A DNA stretch of 64,000 nucleotides, taken from contig JAJRXM010000049.1 of NCBI GenBank assembly GCA_024276275.1, positions 1 through 64,000 of the forward strand. Direction: 5' to 3'. Every line of letters starts with the position of its first letter. Positions within the stretch are counted from its first letter, which is position 1. This DNA comes from Candidatus Zixiibacteriota bacterium (GTDB taxonomy: Bacteria; Zixibacteria; MSB-5A5; GN15; FEB-12). The notes below the pieces were generated by a model that saw nothing but the letters and a program-made list of their open reading frames with translations, was not told the origin of the DNA and ran no database searches. Below, in pieces: positions 34,878 to 46,207 of the stretch. The translations under genes were made by a program, and so were the position numbers.

Positions 34878-35461
34878 ACAATATAGAAAAATTAAATCAT
34901 ATTCATAAACTTGGTGATGAATGTGCTATCTTAAGAAAAGCAGTTACCGTTAATTTAGGTCAAACAATTTTGGACATATCCGCTGTGATGTCGGGAGTTA
35001 TAGGTTCCGGTGGAAAAATTCTGATTGCCGGTAACGGCGGTTCCGCTGCCGATGCCTCACATTTTGCCGGTGAAATGATAGTTCGGTTATCTTCTGATAA
35101 AAACAGACAATCTCTGCCTGCTATTGCACTTTGTGTTGACCCTGCGGTGATGACAGCCGCTGCCAATGATTATGGCTATGAACGGATTTTCTCTAGTCAG
35201 GTAGAGGGACTCGGTAACAAAGGTGATATGTTGTTTGTTATGTCGACCTCGGGGAATTCAGCTAATATCATTAAGGCTGTACAGGTTGCCAAAGAACAAG
35301 GGATGATAACTGTTGGACTTTTAGGCAGTACCGGCGGAAAGTTAGTCAAAATGGTAGACCGTGCTTTGGTGATACCACATCCGTCAACACAACGCATTCA
35401 GGAGGAACATATTTGTATTATTCATCTTTTAGTAAGTCTGGTGGAAAGTGATTTAATATAA
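34874..35461 (+). CDS. gmhA: Phosphoheptose isomerase
   Basis: ILIAGNGGSAADASHFAGEMIVRL, MSTSGNSANIIKAV. Confidence 0.92.
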   Translation: MNNIEKLNHIHKLGDECAILRKAVTVNLGQTILDISAVMSGVIGSGGKILIAGNGGSAADASHFAGEMIVRLSSDKNRQSLPAIALCVDPAVMTAAANDYGYERIFSSQVEGLGNKGDMLFVMSTSGNSANIIKAVQVAKEQGMITVGLLGSTGGKLVKMVDRALVIPHPSTQRIQEEHICIIHLLVSLVESDLI

Positions 35462-35463
35462 AG

Positions 35464-36762
35464 ATGATATATGTTCGAATATTGTCTGATTTTCTTTTAT
35501 TCTTTTTTTCTCTGTGTGTCATAAGCTCAACATTCTCAATAGCCGTTTCTCAACTTACTTTAGGGGTTTCGGTTTTACTCTTTTTAATTATTATAATTAT
35601 AAAAAAAGAGTTTCCATATTATGCCGAGTTAAAATGGTTTTATAAAATTGTTGGTTTATTTATTGTTTGGATGATTATTTCATCGTTGTTTAGCTCGACA
35701 CCTTTTAAATCACTTATGGCACTAAAGGATGAATGGCTCTTTCTTATTATTCCGATAGGTATCTTTCTAACGGTGAAATTAAAAAGCAGACAAAATATTA
35801 TAGCAGTTTTTTCCTCAATTATTATTCTAATCTCAATCTATGGTGTGGCACAATTTTTTACCGGGATAAATTTCTTTTCAAATGATGTAATGCTCAAGGC
35901 TCCGATGTACGGATATAGGATTTCAGGTTTTTCCTCATTTGGTGTTACTTTGGGGAATTTCTTTTCGGTGGCAGGTATATTTTTAGCAACGTATGCTTTG
36001 TTTGGGTATGCTTCTTTTCCAAAAAGAAGATTTTTACTTTTTCTCATTTCCGGTCTGTCGGCAATGTTAATGGCAGTTTTAACTTTCAGCAGAGCCCCGA
36101 TTCTGGCTATTGTTTTGGTGACTATACTTGTTGTAATTTTGATGGGTAAAAGATGGTGGAAACAGGGGTTAGTATTTACAATTGTTTTACTCGGCCTGTT
36201 GGCATTTTTGCCGGGTATACAAGAACGGTTTGTGAATGAATTTGATAAAGAGTATAGTGGAGTGTATGAAGGGGGAAGGGTATATATTTGGAAAAACTCT
36301 CTTAAATTGATAGCCGATAATCCTTTATTCGGAGTAGGAGTCGGGAATTTCAAAGAGTCGTATGCTACTTATATCCCGTCTGAGGCATTAGAAAACCGCA
36401 AGGTATCATCGGCACATAATGATTTTATAGATATAGCCGCCAATACAGGTATCCCGGGTTTTGTGCTGTATGTTCTGTTATGGCTGTCAGTTTTAGGCTG
36501 TTTTTGGAAAAAATATCATAATGACAAAAATATATCTATCGAGCAGAAAGCTATATTACTCGCAGTAATTTGCGGTTCAGTCTGTTTTGGCATAATTTCA
36601 ATGTTTCATGGAGTTTTTGTCGACGATGAAGTCAGGCAGGTATTATTGTTCTTATGGGCATTAGGCTTTGCGGTAACGGTTAGTTCGGCAAGAAATTCTA
36701 CTTCTGATAATTTGCCGACAAAAAGTTTACAAAATTGCTATAAATATCATGGAACGAAATAA
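35464..36762 (+). CDS. O-antigen ligase/polymerase family (WaaL-like)
   Basis: Multi-TM; RVYIWKNSLKLIADNPLFGVGVGNFKESY and SSAHNDFIDIAANTGIPGFVLYVLL. Confidence 0.87.
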   Translation: MIYVRILSDFLLFFFSLCVISSTFSIAVSQLTLGVSVLLFLIIIIIKKEFPYYAELKWFYKIVGLFIVWMIISSLFSSTPFKSLMALKDEWLFLIIPIGIFLTVKLKSRQNIIAVFSSIIILISIYGVAQFFTGINFFSNDVMLKAPMYGYRISGFSSFGVTLGNFFSVAGIFLATYALFGYASFPKRRFLLFLISGLSAMLMAVLTFSRAPILAIVLVTILVVILMGKRWWKQGLVFTIVLLGLLAFLPGIQERFVNEFDKEYSGVYEGGRVYIWKNSLKLIADNPLFGVGVGNFKESYATYIPSEALENRKVSSAHNDFIDIAANTGIPGFVLYVLLWLSVLGCFWKKYHNDKNISIEQKAILLAVICGSVCFGIISMFHGVFVDDEVRQVLLFLWALGFAVTVSSARNSTSDNLPTKSLQNCYKYHGTK

Positions 36763-36820
36763 AAGGTTGGCTGTAAAACAACTTGACAAAGAGAGAAAAA
36801 TCCTTTTAACTGAGTGAGTT

Positions 36821-37069
36821 ATGGCAACAAAAAAAAACAGTAAAGATACCCACGAAGAAATCAAATGGCCCTATGGGAAGAAAAATTATATTTTCTTCGC
36901 TGTTGCTATGTTGGTTATTATTATCGGCTTTTTCACTTTAAGTCAGGGCTCTATTACTCTGGCACCTATTTTATTAGTTTTAGGATATCTTGTCCTGATT
37001 CCGATATCTTTAATGGTTAAAGATGATTCTGTTACCGAACAGACAACAGATTCTGAAATTTCTGAATAA
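36821..37069 (+). CDS. DUF3098-like small membrane protein
   Basis: WPYGKKNYIFFAVAMLVIIIGFFTLSQ...LAPILLVLGYLVLIPIS. Confidence 0.6.
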   Translation: MATKKNSKDTHEEIKWPYGKKNYIFFAVAMLVIIIGFFTLSQGSITLAPILLVLGYLVLIPISLMVKDDSVTEQTTDSEISE

Positions 37070-37116
37070 TTCATTTTTTCTTTGACTGCTCCTATTTAAT
37101 TTAAGATATTTTCTGT

Positions 37117-38241
37117 ATGGCAAACCCAAAAATTGCATTTATCTGCCCTTCAAGATCATGGGGTGGGTTGGAAATGAATGTTTTACGACTTTCTATTTGG
37201 TTAAAAAAACGAGGGATCGATATTATACTCTATTGTGATAAGGGTTATGAATTAGCAGTGGAGGCAAAATCTTATGGTATCGAAAGAAGACAACTGGAAC
37301 ATAGTTCAAAATTTAAAGATTTATTAAAAGCGAATAGATTAGCTGACTCTCTCAAAAAGGAAAATATTCGACTGGCACTGTTTCATCTTAATAGAAATTT
37401 CCCGATGATGAGTCTGGCAAAACTATTGAGCGGCAATTATTTTTCTTTGCTTTATATGCAGCATATGCATCTTGGCAGTAACAAAAAAGATTTACTTCAT
37501 AACTTTATTTATAAACAACTTGATTGCTGGATTGCTCCGCTACAAATGTTTGCAAAACGACTTACAGAAATTAGTAACATTACTAAATCTAAAATCGAGG
37601 TTATCCCTTTTGGAATTGAACTGAACAAGTTTGTACAATGTTCGGTAACACAAGGAGAAGTAAGAAAAAGTTTGAGTCTTCCTCAGGATAAAATAATTGT
37701 CGGTTTTGTTGGAAGGCTTGACCGAAAGAAATGTCAGCATTTGTTAATAGAAGCAGCTTATAAACTGCAACAAAAACAGATTAACATAGATATATTATTG
37801 GTTGGTGACAGTACCAAAAATGAAGAAGTTCTGTATAAACAAGAACTTGAAAAACTTATAGCCAAATTTAGTTTACAAAATCAAATTCATTTTAGGTCTC
37901 ATCTTAACGAAGTAGAGATAGCATTCAAAGCATTGGATATATTTTGTCTTACTACCGGTTCAGAAACTTTTGGGATGGTAACTATCGAGGCGATGGCATC
38001 GCAGCTTGCCGTTATCGGTTCCAACGAGGGTGGGACAACTGAAATAATTCAGCATGAGAAGAACGGTCTTTTATATAAATCGGGTGATAGTGCAGAAATA
38101 GCAATATTGATTGAAAGACTCTTGCAAGATACTGAGTTAAAACAACAACTTGGTTTACAAGCATATAAAGATGCTCAGCAGAATTATTCCCATACTGTTC
38201 AATGCGATGCTTTAGAAAAATGTTTTAATAGATATATATAG
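37117..38241 (+). CDS. GT4-family glycosyltransferase
   Basis: VGFVGRLDRKKCQHLLIEAAYKL, GSETFGMVTIEAMASQLAVIGSNEGGTTEII. Confidence 0.92.
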   Translation: MANPKIAFICPSRSWGGLEMNVLRLSIWLKKRGIDIILYCDKGYELAVEAKSYGIERRQLEHSSKFKDLLKANRLADSLKKENIRLALFHLNRNFPMMSLAKLLSGNYFSLLYMQHMHLGSNKKDLLHNFIYKQLDCWIAPLQMFAKRLTEISNITKSKIEVIPFGIELNKFVQCSVTQGEVRKSLSLPQDKIIVGFVGRLDRKKCQHLLIEAAYKLQQKQINIDILLVGDSTKNEEVLYKQELEKLIAKFSLQNQIHFRSHLNEVEIAFKALDIFCLTTGSETFGMVTIEAMASQLAVIGSNEGGTTEIIQHEKNGLLYKSGDSAEIAILIERLLQDTELKQQLGLQAYKDAQQNYSHTVQCDALEKCFNRYI

Positions 38242-38243
38242 AA

Positions 38244-38275
38244 AAGACAGGAGCGTGGTGTACTCCTGTCTGTAA
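38244..38275. terminator. Hairpin terminator between convergent genes
   Basis: AGACAGGAGCGTGGTGTACTCCTGTCT; near-copy of the element at 43828-43852. Confidence 0.65.
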
Positions 38276-38290
38276 TTTTGAATGGTAATT

Positions 38291-40441
38291 TTAAGCCATC
38301 TTTTTCAATTTAAATTGTTCAACTATCTGTTTCATTCCTTCAGCATTTTGATTCAATTGTTCGGCAGCAGCAGCAGATTGTTCGGCACCGGTAGCGGACT
38401 CTCTTGTAATAGAAGCAATGTTTTCCATGTTTTGAGAGATTTGTTCAGCTGCCGATGATTGTTCTTCAGATGCTGTGGCAATTTGCTGAATCATATCTAC
38501 TACTTGAGTTGACATATTGACAACTTCATCAAGACTAATTCCGGCTTTATCTGTCAGTTCGCGACCGTTTTCAACTTCTGTGACTCCTCTTTCCATCGAT
38601 TGAACTGCTCCTTTAGTATCAACTTGTATACCTTTAATCATATCAGTTATTTCACAGGTTGCTTTCCCTGTACGTTCAGCAAGTTTTCTGACTTCATCTG
38701 CAACAACGGCAAATCCACGTCCTTGTTCACCTGCTCTGGCAGCTTCAATTGCTGCATTTAATGCCAACAAATTAGTTTGGTCGGCTATATCATCAATGAC
38801 TCCTACTATTTCACCTATCTGATCAGCAGATTGTGCTAATTTACTAATAGAGTCTCGGGATTCTCTGACAACATTAGCTATTTCCTGCATACCTTGGATT
38901 GTTTCACAAACAATTTGAGCTCCATCACCGGCGGTTTGTCCGGCTTGTCCTGCGGCATTGTTTGCTTCACTAGTATTTTTCGAAGTTTCTACAATCGTTA
39001 TTGTCATTTCCTCAATTGCTGTTGATATTTGAGTAACTTGATCTGTTTGTTCTTTAGCACCGAGGGACATCTGTTCTGATGATGATGCTACTTCTGTAGC
39101 AGCAGAAACAACTTGTTCGGCAGTTAGCTTTAGTTGCTGCATTACTTCGGTCAAGTTTGAAATCATTTTTTTAAAGGAGATTCCGAGCAAGTCTTTTTCA
39201 GACCTTTCTTTAAAGTTGACGGTTAAATCAAATGATGAAATTCTTTGAGATACATAAGCAAGATCCTTAAAATAAGCAATCAAATCAGCAGATGCACTTT
39301 CAAGGACTCCGATTTCGTCACTAGAAGTAACTGAAACATCAAGGTCTGTATTACCTTCAGAAATTTCTGCTAAAACATTAGAAATTCTATTAATTGGAGC
39401 AGAAATGTTCTTTGCAAACATATACATAACTAAAAGTGCTAATAATAAACATACAAAACCTATAATGACTTGTGATTTTGCTGATGCCTTTGCGTTAGCA
39501 AATATGACACTTTCGGGGACTTCAATTTTTACAGACCATGGTGTATTAGTGTTTCCTATATTAATAGGAGCAAATGCTCTGAAGTTACCATTATAGTTTT
39601 GAACTGAACTAGTACCTTTTTGAATATTGGCAATTATAGTACTGATGTTATTTTTACTCTCATTTTGTGCATCATGAACTACTGAGATGGTTTTACCAAT
39701 CTGGTCAGGATTGTTTTTCTTACTACTTATAATTCCGTTATTACTATAAATAGACATAGTGCTATTGGCATCATACCCATTAAAATTATCAGTAATTTTC
39801 TGTAATAACGAAGTAGAAATATCAACACCCGTTATGCCGTAGAAAGTTCCGTTGTAAATAATAGGTGAAGCGAGAGAAATAATATATTCTTTAGAATAGT
39901 CATCAAATTGAGGATCTGAAACAGCTTCTTTTAATCCGTTTTTAACAGACTCATAGAAAACTAAGTTATTCTTCTTATATTCATTGTATGATACAAGAGT
40001 AAAACTACCGTTATCTTTATACCAATAAGGCATAAACTGACCACTTTGATCGTGTCCTTCAGCATTTTCATATCCAATATCCATACCATCAAAAGCGTCA
40101 GGCTCCCAATAAGTATAAATTGCACTAAGTGCCGGATTGTTAGACAATGAAGATTGCAGTATTGCATTAGCTTCATCACGTCCAATATCAAGACTGATGG
40201 ATTCATCTTTTATTGCACCCAAAATTTGGCTTAATGATCTAGCAGTATGCATTGCATCATTTAACTGTTTACTAATTTCCAATGCTTGTTCATTTGTAGA
40301 ACTTTTAAGCCCATTCATAGTACTTTCTTGAGCTTGCGAGTACATTGTATTAGTAGATATAAAAACTAAAGCACCTATTGCAATTAAAAGACAGAGACCA
40401 GTTATTATGGTAATTTTATGTTTAATTGATTTTATTTTCAT
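38291..40441 (-). CDS. Methyl-accepting chemotaxis protein with dCache-like periplasmic domain
   Basis: Two [89 protein letters not shown]. Confidence 0.95.
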   Translation of the reverse strand: MKIKSIKHKITIITGLCLLIAIGALVFISTNTMYSQAQESTMNGLKSSTNEQALEISKQLNDAMHTARSLSQILGAIKDESISLDIGRDEANAILQSSLSNNPALSAIYTYWEPDAFDGMDIGYENAEGHDQSGQFMPYWYKDNGSFTLVSYNEYKKNNLVFYESVKNGLKEAVSDPQFDDYSKEYIISLASPIIYNGTFYGITGVDISTSLLQKITDNFNGYDANSTMSIYSNNGIISSKKNNPDQIGKTISVVHDAQNESKNNISTIIANIQKGTSSVQNYNGNFRAFAPINIGNTNTPWSVKIEVPESVIFANAKASAKSQVIIGFVCLLLALLVMYMFAKNISAPINRISNVLAEISEGNTDLDVSVTSSDEIGVLESASADLIAYFKDLAYVSQRISSFDLTVNFKERSEKDLLGISFKKMISNLTEVMQQLKLTAEQVVSAATEVASSSEQMSLGAKEQTDQVTQISTAIEEMTITIVETSKNTSEANNAAGQAGQTAGDGAQIVCETIQGMQEIANVVRESRDSISKLAQSADQIGEIVGVIDDIADQTNLLALNAAIEAARAGEQGRGFAVVADEVRKLAERTGKATCEITDMIKGIQVDTKGAVQSMERGVTEVENGRELTDKAGISLDEVVNMSTQVVDMIQQIATASEEQSSAAEQISQNMENIASITRESATGAEQSAAAAEQLNQNAEGMKQIVEQFKLKKMA

Positions 40442-40480
40442 AATGAATTGCCTTTATATAAACTTTTATCATCTATCAGT

Positions 40481-41371
40481 TTAATTCGATGCAAAAGCTC
40501 CTATATTCAATGATACTAATAAAGCTTCTACTCCTGAATAATCTAGTGGTGTTGTCCAACCATGATTCTTACCTGCTTTGGCTGCCGGAGAATCTGACTT
40601 CATAGCCAATAATGCTTTAGTGATTTTTTCCGTAACGGCACTATCAGTATTTTGGGAAGCGGCAAAAGGCCATTCAGGATATAAATCGGTACTACGAACA
40701 AAAGGAAATTTAGAGTTTTGCAGGTTAATGATATAAAAATCTTCAAGTTTGTATTTTCCTTCTGCTATAAGTCTTTCTATAGTATCAGACCTTACAGTAC
40801 CAACTTCAATAACACCTTTCAATACCATTTCTATAACTTTATCGTGAGTGCCTAACTCTTTGAACATAGAGCAGTCAGTTTCAGGATTTATGCCATATTT
40901 CAGTAATTCATTTAATGCCATTTGATAACCACCAAACGAACTTTTTTTGACACAACCAAAACTTTTTCCTTTTATATCCTGAAGTTCAGTTATTTTACTT
41001 CCTGATTTTGTAAAGAGAACTCCGCTGAAAGTTGTTAATGACTTTCCTTGTCTTGCATTTTTAAGTGTTGCGATTGCTTTGCCACCATATTGCTTTTTCA
41101 TGTTACAAAACATAGAGGAGTTGACTAAGAAAAAATCTACTTTATTGTTTTTGAGCATTAATGGAACTGCGTCAAATTTCATAGGGATAATTCTTACTTT
41201 TTATCCGATAGCTTCACTTAAGTAGTCAGCTGTAGGAAGCCATTTTTTTAAACATTTTTCGGCACCTCTCTTTGCAAGAACTCCGATTTTTACTTCTGCT
41301 GAAATATTCATGGCTAAAAATGATGTTATAAAAAACATCAATACTGTAATTGATAATAATTTTATTTTCAC
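40481..41371 (-). pseudogene. PhnD/phosphonate-type periplasmic binding protein interrupted by in-frame TAA (41201-41203)
   Basis: GTG start at 41371; VKIKLLSITVLMFFITSFLAMNISAEVKIGVLAKRGAEKCLKKWLPTADYLSEAIG*KVRIIPMKFDAVPLMLKNNKVDFFLVNS...; the frame is open on both sides. Confidence 0.82.
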
Positions 41372-41412
41372 TTTATTTCCTTTTTACTATTATATATTTA
41401 TAACATTATTAT

Positions 41413-42243
41413 TTAATTATCTATTGAACTCAATTGCTTCCCATTGCTACCGAAACCATCTTCTACCCATTGTCTCACTCCACCGTGCAGAAAATAATAA
41501 TTCTTGTAGTTGTTTTTTTCAAGATAGTATTGAATCCATCTAACTTGTTTTCCAACATTACCAAAAATTAATATATTTGTTTCAGCTATTGCTTTTTTAT
41601 CCATAAAAGAAACAAACTGATCTAAATTAACTTTTTTGGTATTAGGTAAATGTAAAGGTGTTTCAGTTCTTTCTTTCCGATCCCGAATATCATAAATAGT
41701 ATAATCACTTGAAAATACTTTTTCTGCGAAATCGGTAGGTTTGACACATTTATTATTGAAATCTTCTTTGGATATAAGTTTTTCATTAAGTTCTGATTTT
41801 GTTAATACTTCCCCAAACAACTCTGTTTGTTGTGGGAAACTAGATGCCCAGGCAAAAATACCTTCATTATAGACATAAATGTTATTAAATCCCCAGATAG
41901 CGGCTTTTCTTGTAGCCTTATAACTTTTTGAACATGTAGTGCCGTTACAATAAAAAATTATTGGTGTAGAGCTCTCTAATTCACGGAGTTCTAAGAGATC
42001 TTTCTTCTTCATTTTTCCTACTAGAATATTTGTTGCACCCTTAATATGAATAACATTGTATTCAACTTTGTTTCTAGTATCAATAATTATTGCTTCAGAG
42101 AAAATGTCATTTAGTTTTTCACCACTAATAGAAGTTAGGTTTGGATAATTATCTCTAAGTGGGAAATCTTTATTTCCTGAAGCGATACTAATACTACATA
42201 ATGCTAAAAGTATTAGAACGAAATTTATTGTAAAATATTTCAC
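41413..42243 (-). CDS. Secreted multi-rhodanese-like domain protein
   Basis: Signal peptide; AIIIDTRNKVEYNVIHIKGATNI...TPIIFYCNGTTCSKSYKATRKAAIWGFNNIYVYNEGIFAW and a second YDIRDRKERTETPLHLPNTKKVNL domain. Confidence 0.85.
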   Translation of the reverse strand: MKYFTINFVLILLALCSISIASGNKDFPLRDNYPNLTSISGEKLNDIFSEAIIIDTRNKVEYNVIHIKGATNILVGKMKKKDLLELRELESSTPIIFYCNGTTCSKSYKATRKAAIWGFNNIYVYNEGIFAWASSFPQQTELFGEVLTKSELNEKLISKEDFNNKCVKPTDFAEKVFSSDYTIYDIRDRKERTETPLHLPNTKKVNLDQFVSFMDKKAIAETNILIFGNVGKQVRWIQYYLEKNNYKNYYFLHGGVRQWVEDGFGSNGKQLSSIDN

Positions 42244-42275
42244 TATATGAATCCTCTAATTTTTACTACAATTAG

Positions 42276-43489
42276 TTAGAAAGCAACCTGGATACTTACA
42301 AGAAATTCGTTATTATCAATTGAATTAATTTCTTCATTATTAATTTGATAGTTGAGTTGTATTTTTGTGAACTTGTTGTCTATATAAAAATTAGTGCCAA
42401 GAGTCATGCGGTCTTTTTGGTTTCCAGCAATATCAATATCAACATCATACTGTTCATATCTTGCTAAAATTTGGATAGCTGGCATAAACTTAGAATTTGT
42501 CTTAAATGTATGGCCAGCCCAAGCATTCCAGCCTGTTTTTCTTGTGAGATTAACTTCTGAATATATATATTCAGCCTCAATAATTTCATTATTCCATTGG
42601 GCAGTAATTGAACCACCGGCTGTTTGAATATTTTTCTTTTCAGCATCAATATCGTTAGTAGTTCCAGAGATAATACTTCCGGCGATAATCATATTTTTTT
42701 GAAATGTAATTCTGCTCTTCCAACAAGATTCTTGTCATTATTAATATCACCTTGATTTATACCGGCTCCATTGAAAAATCCTGATAATAGTTTTAACTTC
42801 ATTGAAGGATTTAAACTTTTTTGAAATGTTATCATTGCTCCAATATCACGATTTGTACCTAACTTATTTGCCATAAATCTATTTACAAATGGAAGTGCAG
42901 ATGATGACTTCAAGAAATCTGCCCCGAAAGGTGGTTTAAATTGATCGGCTGTTAATGACCAGTTTTGATTCGGAGCAATTATCAGAGTTGCGTCTAATAA
43001 TTTAGGGGAGCCGGCAAACTCAGTCTGAATTTTAAGTTTAGTATATTGATTTAGAGTCCCCTTGAGAATAAATCTTGCCCTTTTAGAAATAAAATCAGAT
43101 TCTTCATTTATACCGGTTTCTCTATAGTATTGTTGTTGAGTATAAGCACTAATTTTAATTTTTCCATGACCGACACTGGGACTGTTTTTGTTCGATGACT
43201 TTTCGATATCTTCAACTGTTTTACTTAGTTCATATGAAACAAGTTCAAGGCTTGTAGCTAACATATAAATTTGATCCGACGGTTCCATAGCTACTGCAGT
43301 ATTAGAACCTGCAATCATCTTTCGAGTATTAATATTTTTCTCATAATTCAGTTTGATCAACTGAATTGTTGAATCGAGGCTTTTAATTTTTTCTAATAAT
43401 TTGCTGCTGTTTTTTGTTTCACTTAAAACTGGAACAGCGATTGTTATTAGCAAGAAAACTAATGTGATTTGGATTAACCTTTTTTTCAT
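42276..43489 (-). pseudogene. Porin (OprO/P-like) split by a frameshift at an A7 tract (~42690-42700)
   Basis: RARFILKGTLNQYTKLKIQTEFAGSPKLLDATLIIAPNQNWSLTADQFKPPFGADFLKSSSALPFVNRFMANKLGTNRDIGAMITFQ; TTC AAA AAA ATA TGA vs AAA AAT ATG ATT; C-terminal strand ...EFLVSIQVAF. Confidence 0.75.
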
Positions 43490-43827
43490 AAAACCTCCAT
43501 TTTAATATTATTATTTTTATCTACTATACAATACTTTATCTTACTACTATATCATGGTGGTCGACATCCTTGTTGACTTCTTGAAGGATTTAAGTAATAT
43601 AGCTCAAAAATCATACAGGTATAATAACTACTTCCTATAAGGGTGAGTGGAGTAAATGGTTGCTATAGTATTCTAGGATTAACAGGTTTGGTAAACCCTT
43701 TACTATATCCTTGAAAATATCTAGTTGTTTTAGAATTTCCTTCAGAAAGCTAAAACAGGGAATTCTAAAAACAGGCTTATTATTACATACGATATAGAAT
43801 TCAAACAAGGGAATGGACTAAAAAAAA

Positions 43828-43856
43828 CAGGAGTGTGGTTAACTCCTGTCTTAATA
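43828..43856. terminator. Hairpin terminator downstream of the second MCP (minus strand)
   Basis: ACAGGAGTGTGGTTAACTCCTGT flanked by an A-run on the + strand. Confidence 0.65.
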
Positions 43857-43879
43857 AAGATGAAAACATATACCTGTTG

Positions 43880-45910
43880 TTATAACTTAAATTGCCCAAC
43901 GATTTGTTGCATCCCTTCGGCGTTTTTATTTAGTTCTTCAGCAGCAGTAGCAGATTGTTCAGCACCGGTAGCAGTTTCGTTTGCAATTGATGCGATATTT
44001 TCCATGTTTTGTGATATCTGTTCGGCGGCTGATGATTGTTCTTCAGATGCTGTAGCGATATGTTGCATCATATTTACAACTTGATCAGACATAGTAACGA
44101 TTTCATTAAGGCTTGAACCAGCTTTATCAGTTAGCTCCCGTCCATGTTCTACTTCTTTAACCCCTTTTTCCATCGATATTACAGCTGCGTTGGTATCAAC
44201 TTGTATACCTTTAATCATTTCAGTTATTTCACTGGTTGCTTTTCCGGTACGTTCGGCGAGTTTTCTTACTTCATCAGCAACAACAGCAAATCCACGCCCT
44301 TGTTCACCTGCTCGAGCCGCTTCAATAGCAGCATTTAAAGCTAAAAGATTTGTTTGATCTGCGATGTCATCAATTATACTAACAATTTCTCCAATTTGAT
44401 CTGCTGACTCTGCTAATTTTGTAACAGATTCTCCTGATTCCCGAACAACATTTGCTATCTCTTGCATTCCCTGAATAGTTTCACTAACTATTTGAGCTCC
44501 ATCACCTGCGGTTTGTCCGGCCTGACCGGCAGTCTTGTTAGCTTCACCTGCATTTTTGGAGGATTCTACTATTGTAACTGTCATTTCCTCAATAGCTGTA
44601 GATATCTGCATTACTTGGGTTGTTTGTTCTTTGGCACCTCTAGACATCTGTTCTGCTGAAGAAGCAACTTCTGTAGCAGCTGAAACTAATTGTTCAGATG
44701 TAAGATTTAACTGTTGTACAACACCTGTCAGGTTTGAAATCATCTTATTAAAAGAATGTCCTAAGATATCTTTGTCAGACTTTGGGGTAACAACTATTGT
44801 AAGATTATTTGAAGCAATTTCATTAGCAGCTTCTGCAAGATCTGTCATATATTTGATCAGATTTTGAAAAGATAATGCTAATTGACCTGTTTCATCCTTG
44901 CTAGTTATTTGAATTGAGTGTTCAATATCACCTTTTGAAATTTTGTCTGCTATAGATGTAATACTTGAAATAGGTTTTGAGATAACACGGGCAACAAAGA
45001 ATGAAATTAGTGCACCAATAAGCAGAGCAAACACTGATATTATGATAGGTATTTTTGCATGATTATATGCTGTATCAACTGTTACTGTTTTCTTAGCAAC
45101 TGCTCCATCTGAAGCACGTTTGTATCCTTCTTCAATAATCGGTTCTAATTTGTGTATAGCATCTCTCATATTACGTGTTTCTGCTGCTATTGTTTTATCT
45201 TGTTCAATAAGTGCGAGAAAATCTTTTTCGTATTTTTCAGCAGCAAGTTTTACAGCTTTTTTGTCATTATCACTTAGTTTGCTTGTAGTAGTATTTAACT
45301 TTAAAGCAGCAATTTCTTTTAGATTTTTTTGAATATACTTTTCATCACTACGCAGTAGATAGTCTTTTTCATGTTTTCTTATTGTTAAAAGGTTTACCTG
45401 TAGTTGCATTGTATTTGTATTTTCTATAATCCCTGCTAATTTGTGTGAAGTATTTCTAAATTGACCTTGTAAACCTAAATTATGGTCAAGTCCTCTTGTT
45501 TCCCATGCTTTTACAAGGTTTCTAAAATTATTTAAGTAGATATCTGCATATTTTATAATTGAGTTAGCGTCGGCAATCCCCGTTTTGTTATTTATTTTAT
45601 TCTCTACAAAAAGTAATAGTTGAGCTTCGGCATTAAGGTTATTGATAGCTTTCTCAACTTTTTCTTTGTACTTGAGGTCTTTGCGTAAAAGAAAGTCCTT
45701 TTCAGATCTTCTTGCTTGCAGCATAAAACGATCGATATTGGCATTACAACTTTTGATAACAAAATCTTCTTCAATTAAACTTTTGAAACTTGTAGTAGTT
45801 TTTTCAAGATTGCTGTTTGAAATATATGCTATAATTAACAGCAGAAACAACACGACCCCAAATCCGGTATATAGTTTTGTTCCAATTTTAAAATCTTTGT
45901 AACTTTTCAT
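43880..45910 (-). CDS. Methyl-accepting chemotaxis protein with HBM-type helical sensor domain
   Basis: Two EKDFLLR/EKDYLLR motifs ([31 protein letters not shown]) typical of HBM; HAMP and MCP signalling domain nearly identical to the 38291-40441 protein. Confidence 0.93.
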   Translation of the reverse strand: MKSYKDFKIGTKLYTGFGVVLFLLLIIAYISNSNLEKTTTSFKSLIEEDFVIKSCNANIDRFMLQARRSEKDFLLRKDLKYKEKVEKAINNLNAEAQLLLFVENKINNKTGIADANSIIKYADIYLNNFRNLVKAWETRGLDHNLGLQGQFRNTSHKLAGIIENTNTMQLQVNLLTIRKHEKDYLLRSDEKYIQKNLKEIAALKLNTTTSKLSDNDKKAVKLAAEKYEKDFLALIEQDKTIAAETRNMRDAIHKLEPIIEEGYKRASDGAVAKKTVTVDTAYNHAKIPIIISVFALLIGALISFFVARVISKPISSITSIADKISKGDIEHSIQITSKDETGQLALSFQNLIKYMTDLAEAANEIASNNLTIVVTPKSDKDILGHSFNKMISNLTGVVQQLNLTSEQLVSAATEVASSAEQMSRGAKEQTTQVMQISTAIEEMTVTIVESSKNAGEANKTAGQAGQTAGDGAQIVSETIQGMQEIANVVRESGESVTKLAESADQIGEIVSIIDDIADQTNLLALNAAIEAARAGEQGRGFAVVADEVRKLAERTGKATSEITEMIKGIQVDTNAAVISMEKGVKEVEHGRELTDKAGSSLNEIVTMSDQVVNMMQHIATASEEQSSAAEQISQNMENIASIANETATGAEQSATAAEELNKNAEGMQQIVGQFKL

Positions 45911-46207
45911 ATTAGGTATCTCTTCTTTCTATTATGATAGAGCTATATAGAACTATCTTTTGTTAACGCATTTCAAAAATTTATTAAAAAAAATAAAAAC
46001 AAAACCTTAATTATGATGTTTCTTTACCTATTTTATATAATTTATACTATATAAGTTTTATCTAAATAAATAATCGGTAGAGATTAGTTATTATTGAGAG
46101 ATTATTTTAAAAATAGAATTAAGAATGAATAAGAGCTTATAACAGTTGTTAAAAACTTCACGATTAGTCGGAGAGGATAAATTAAAAATGAGACTGTTTA
46201 TGTATTG

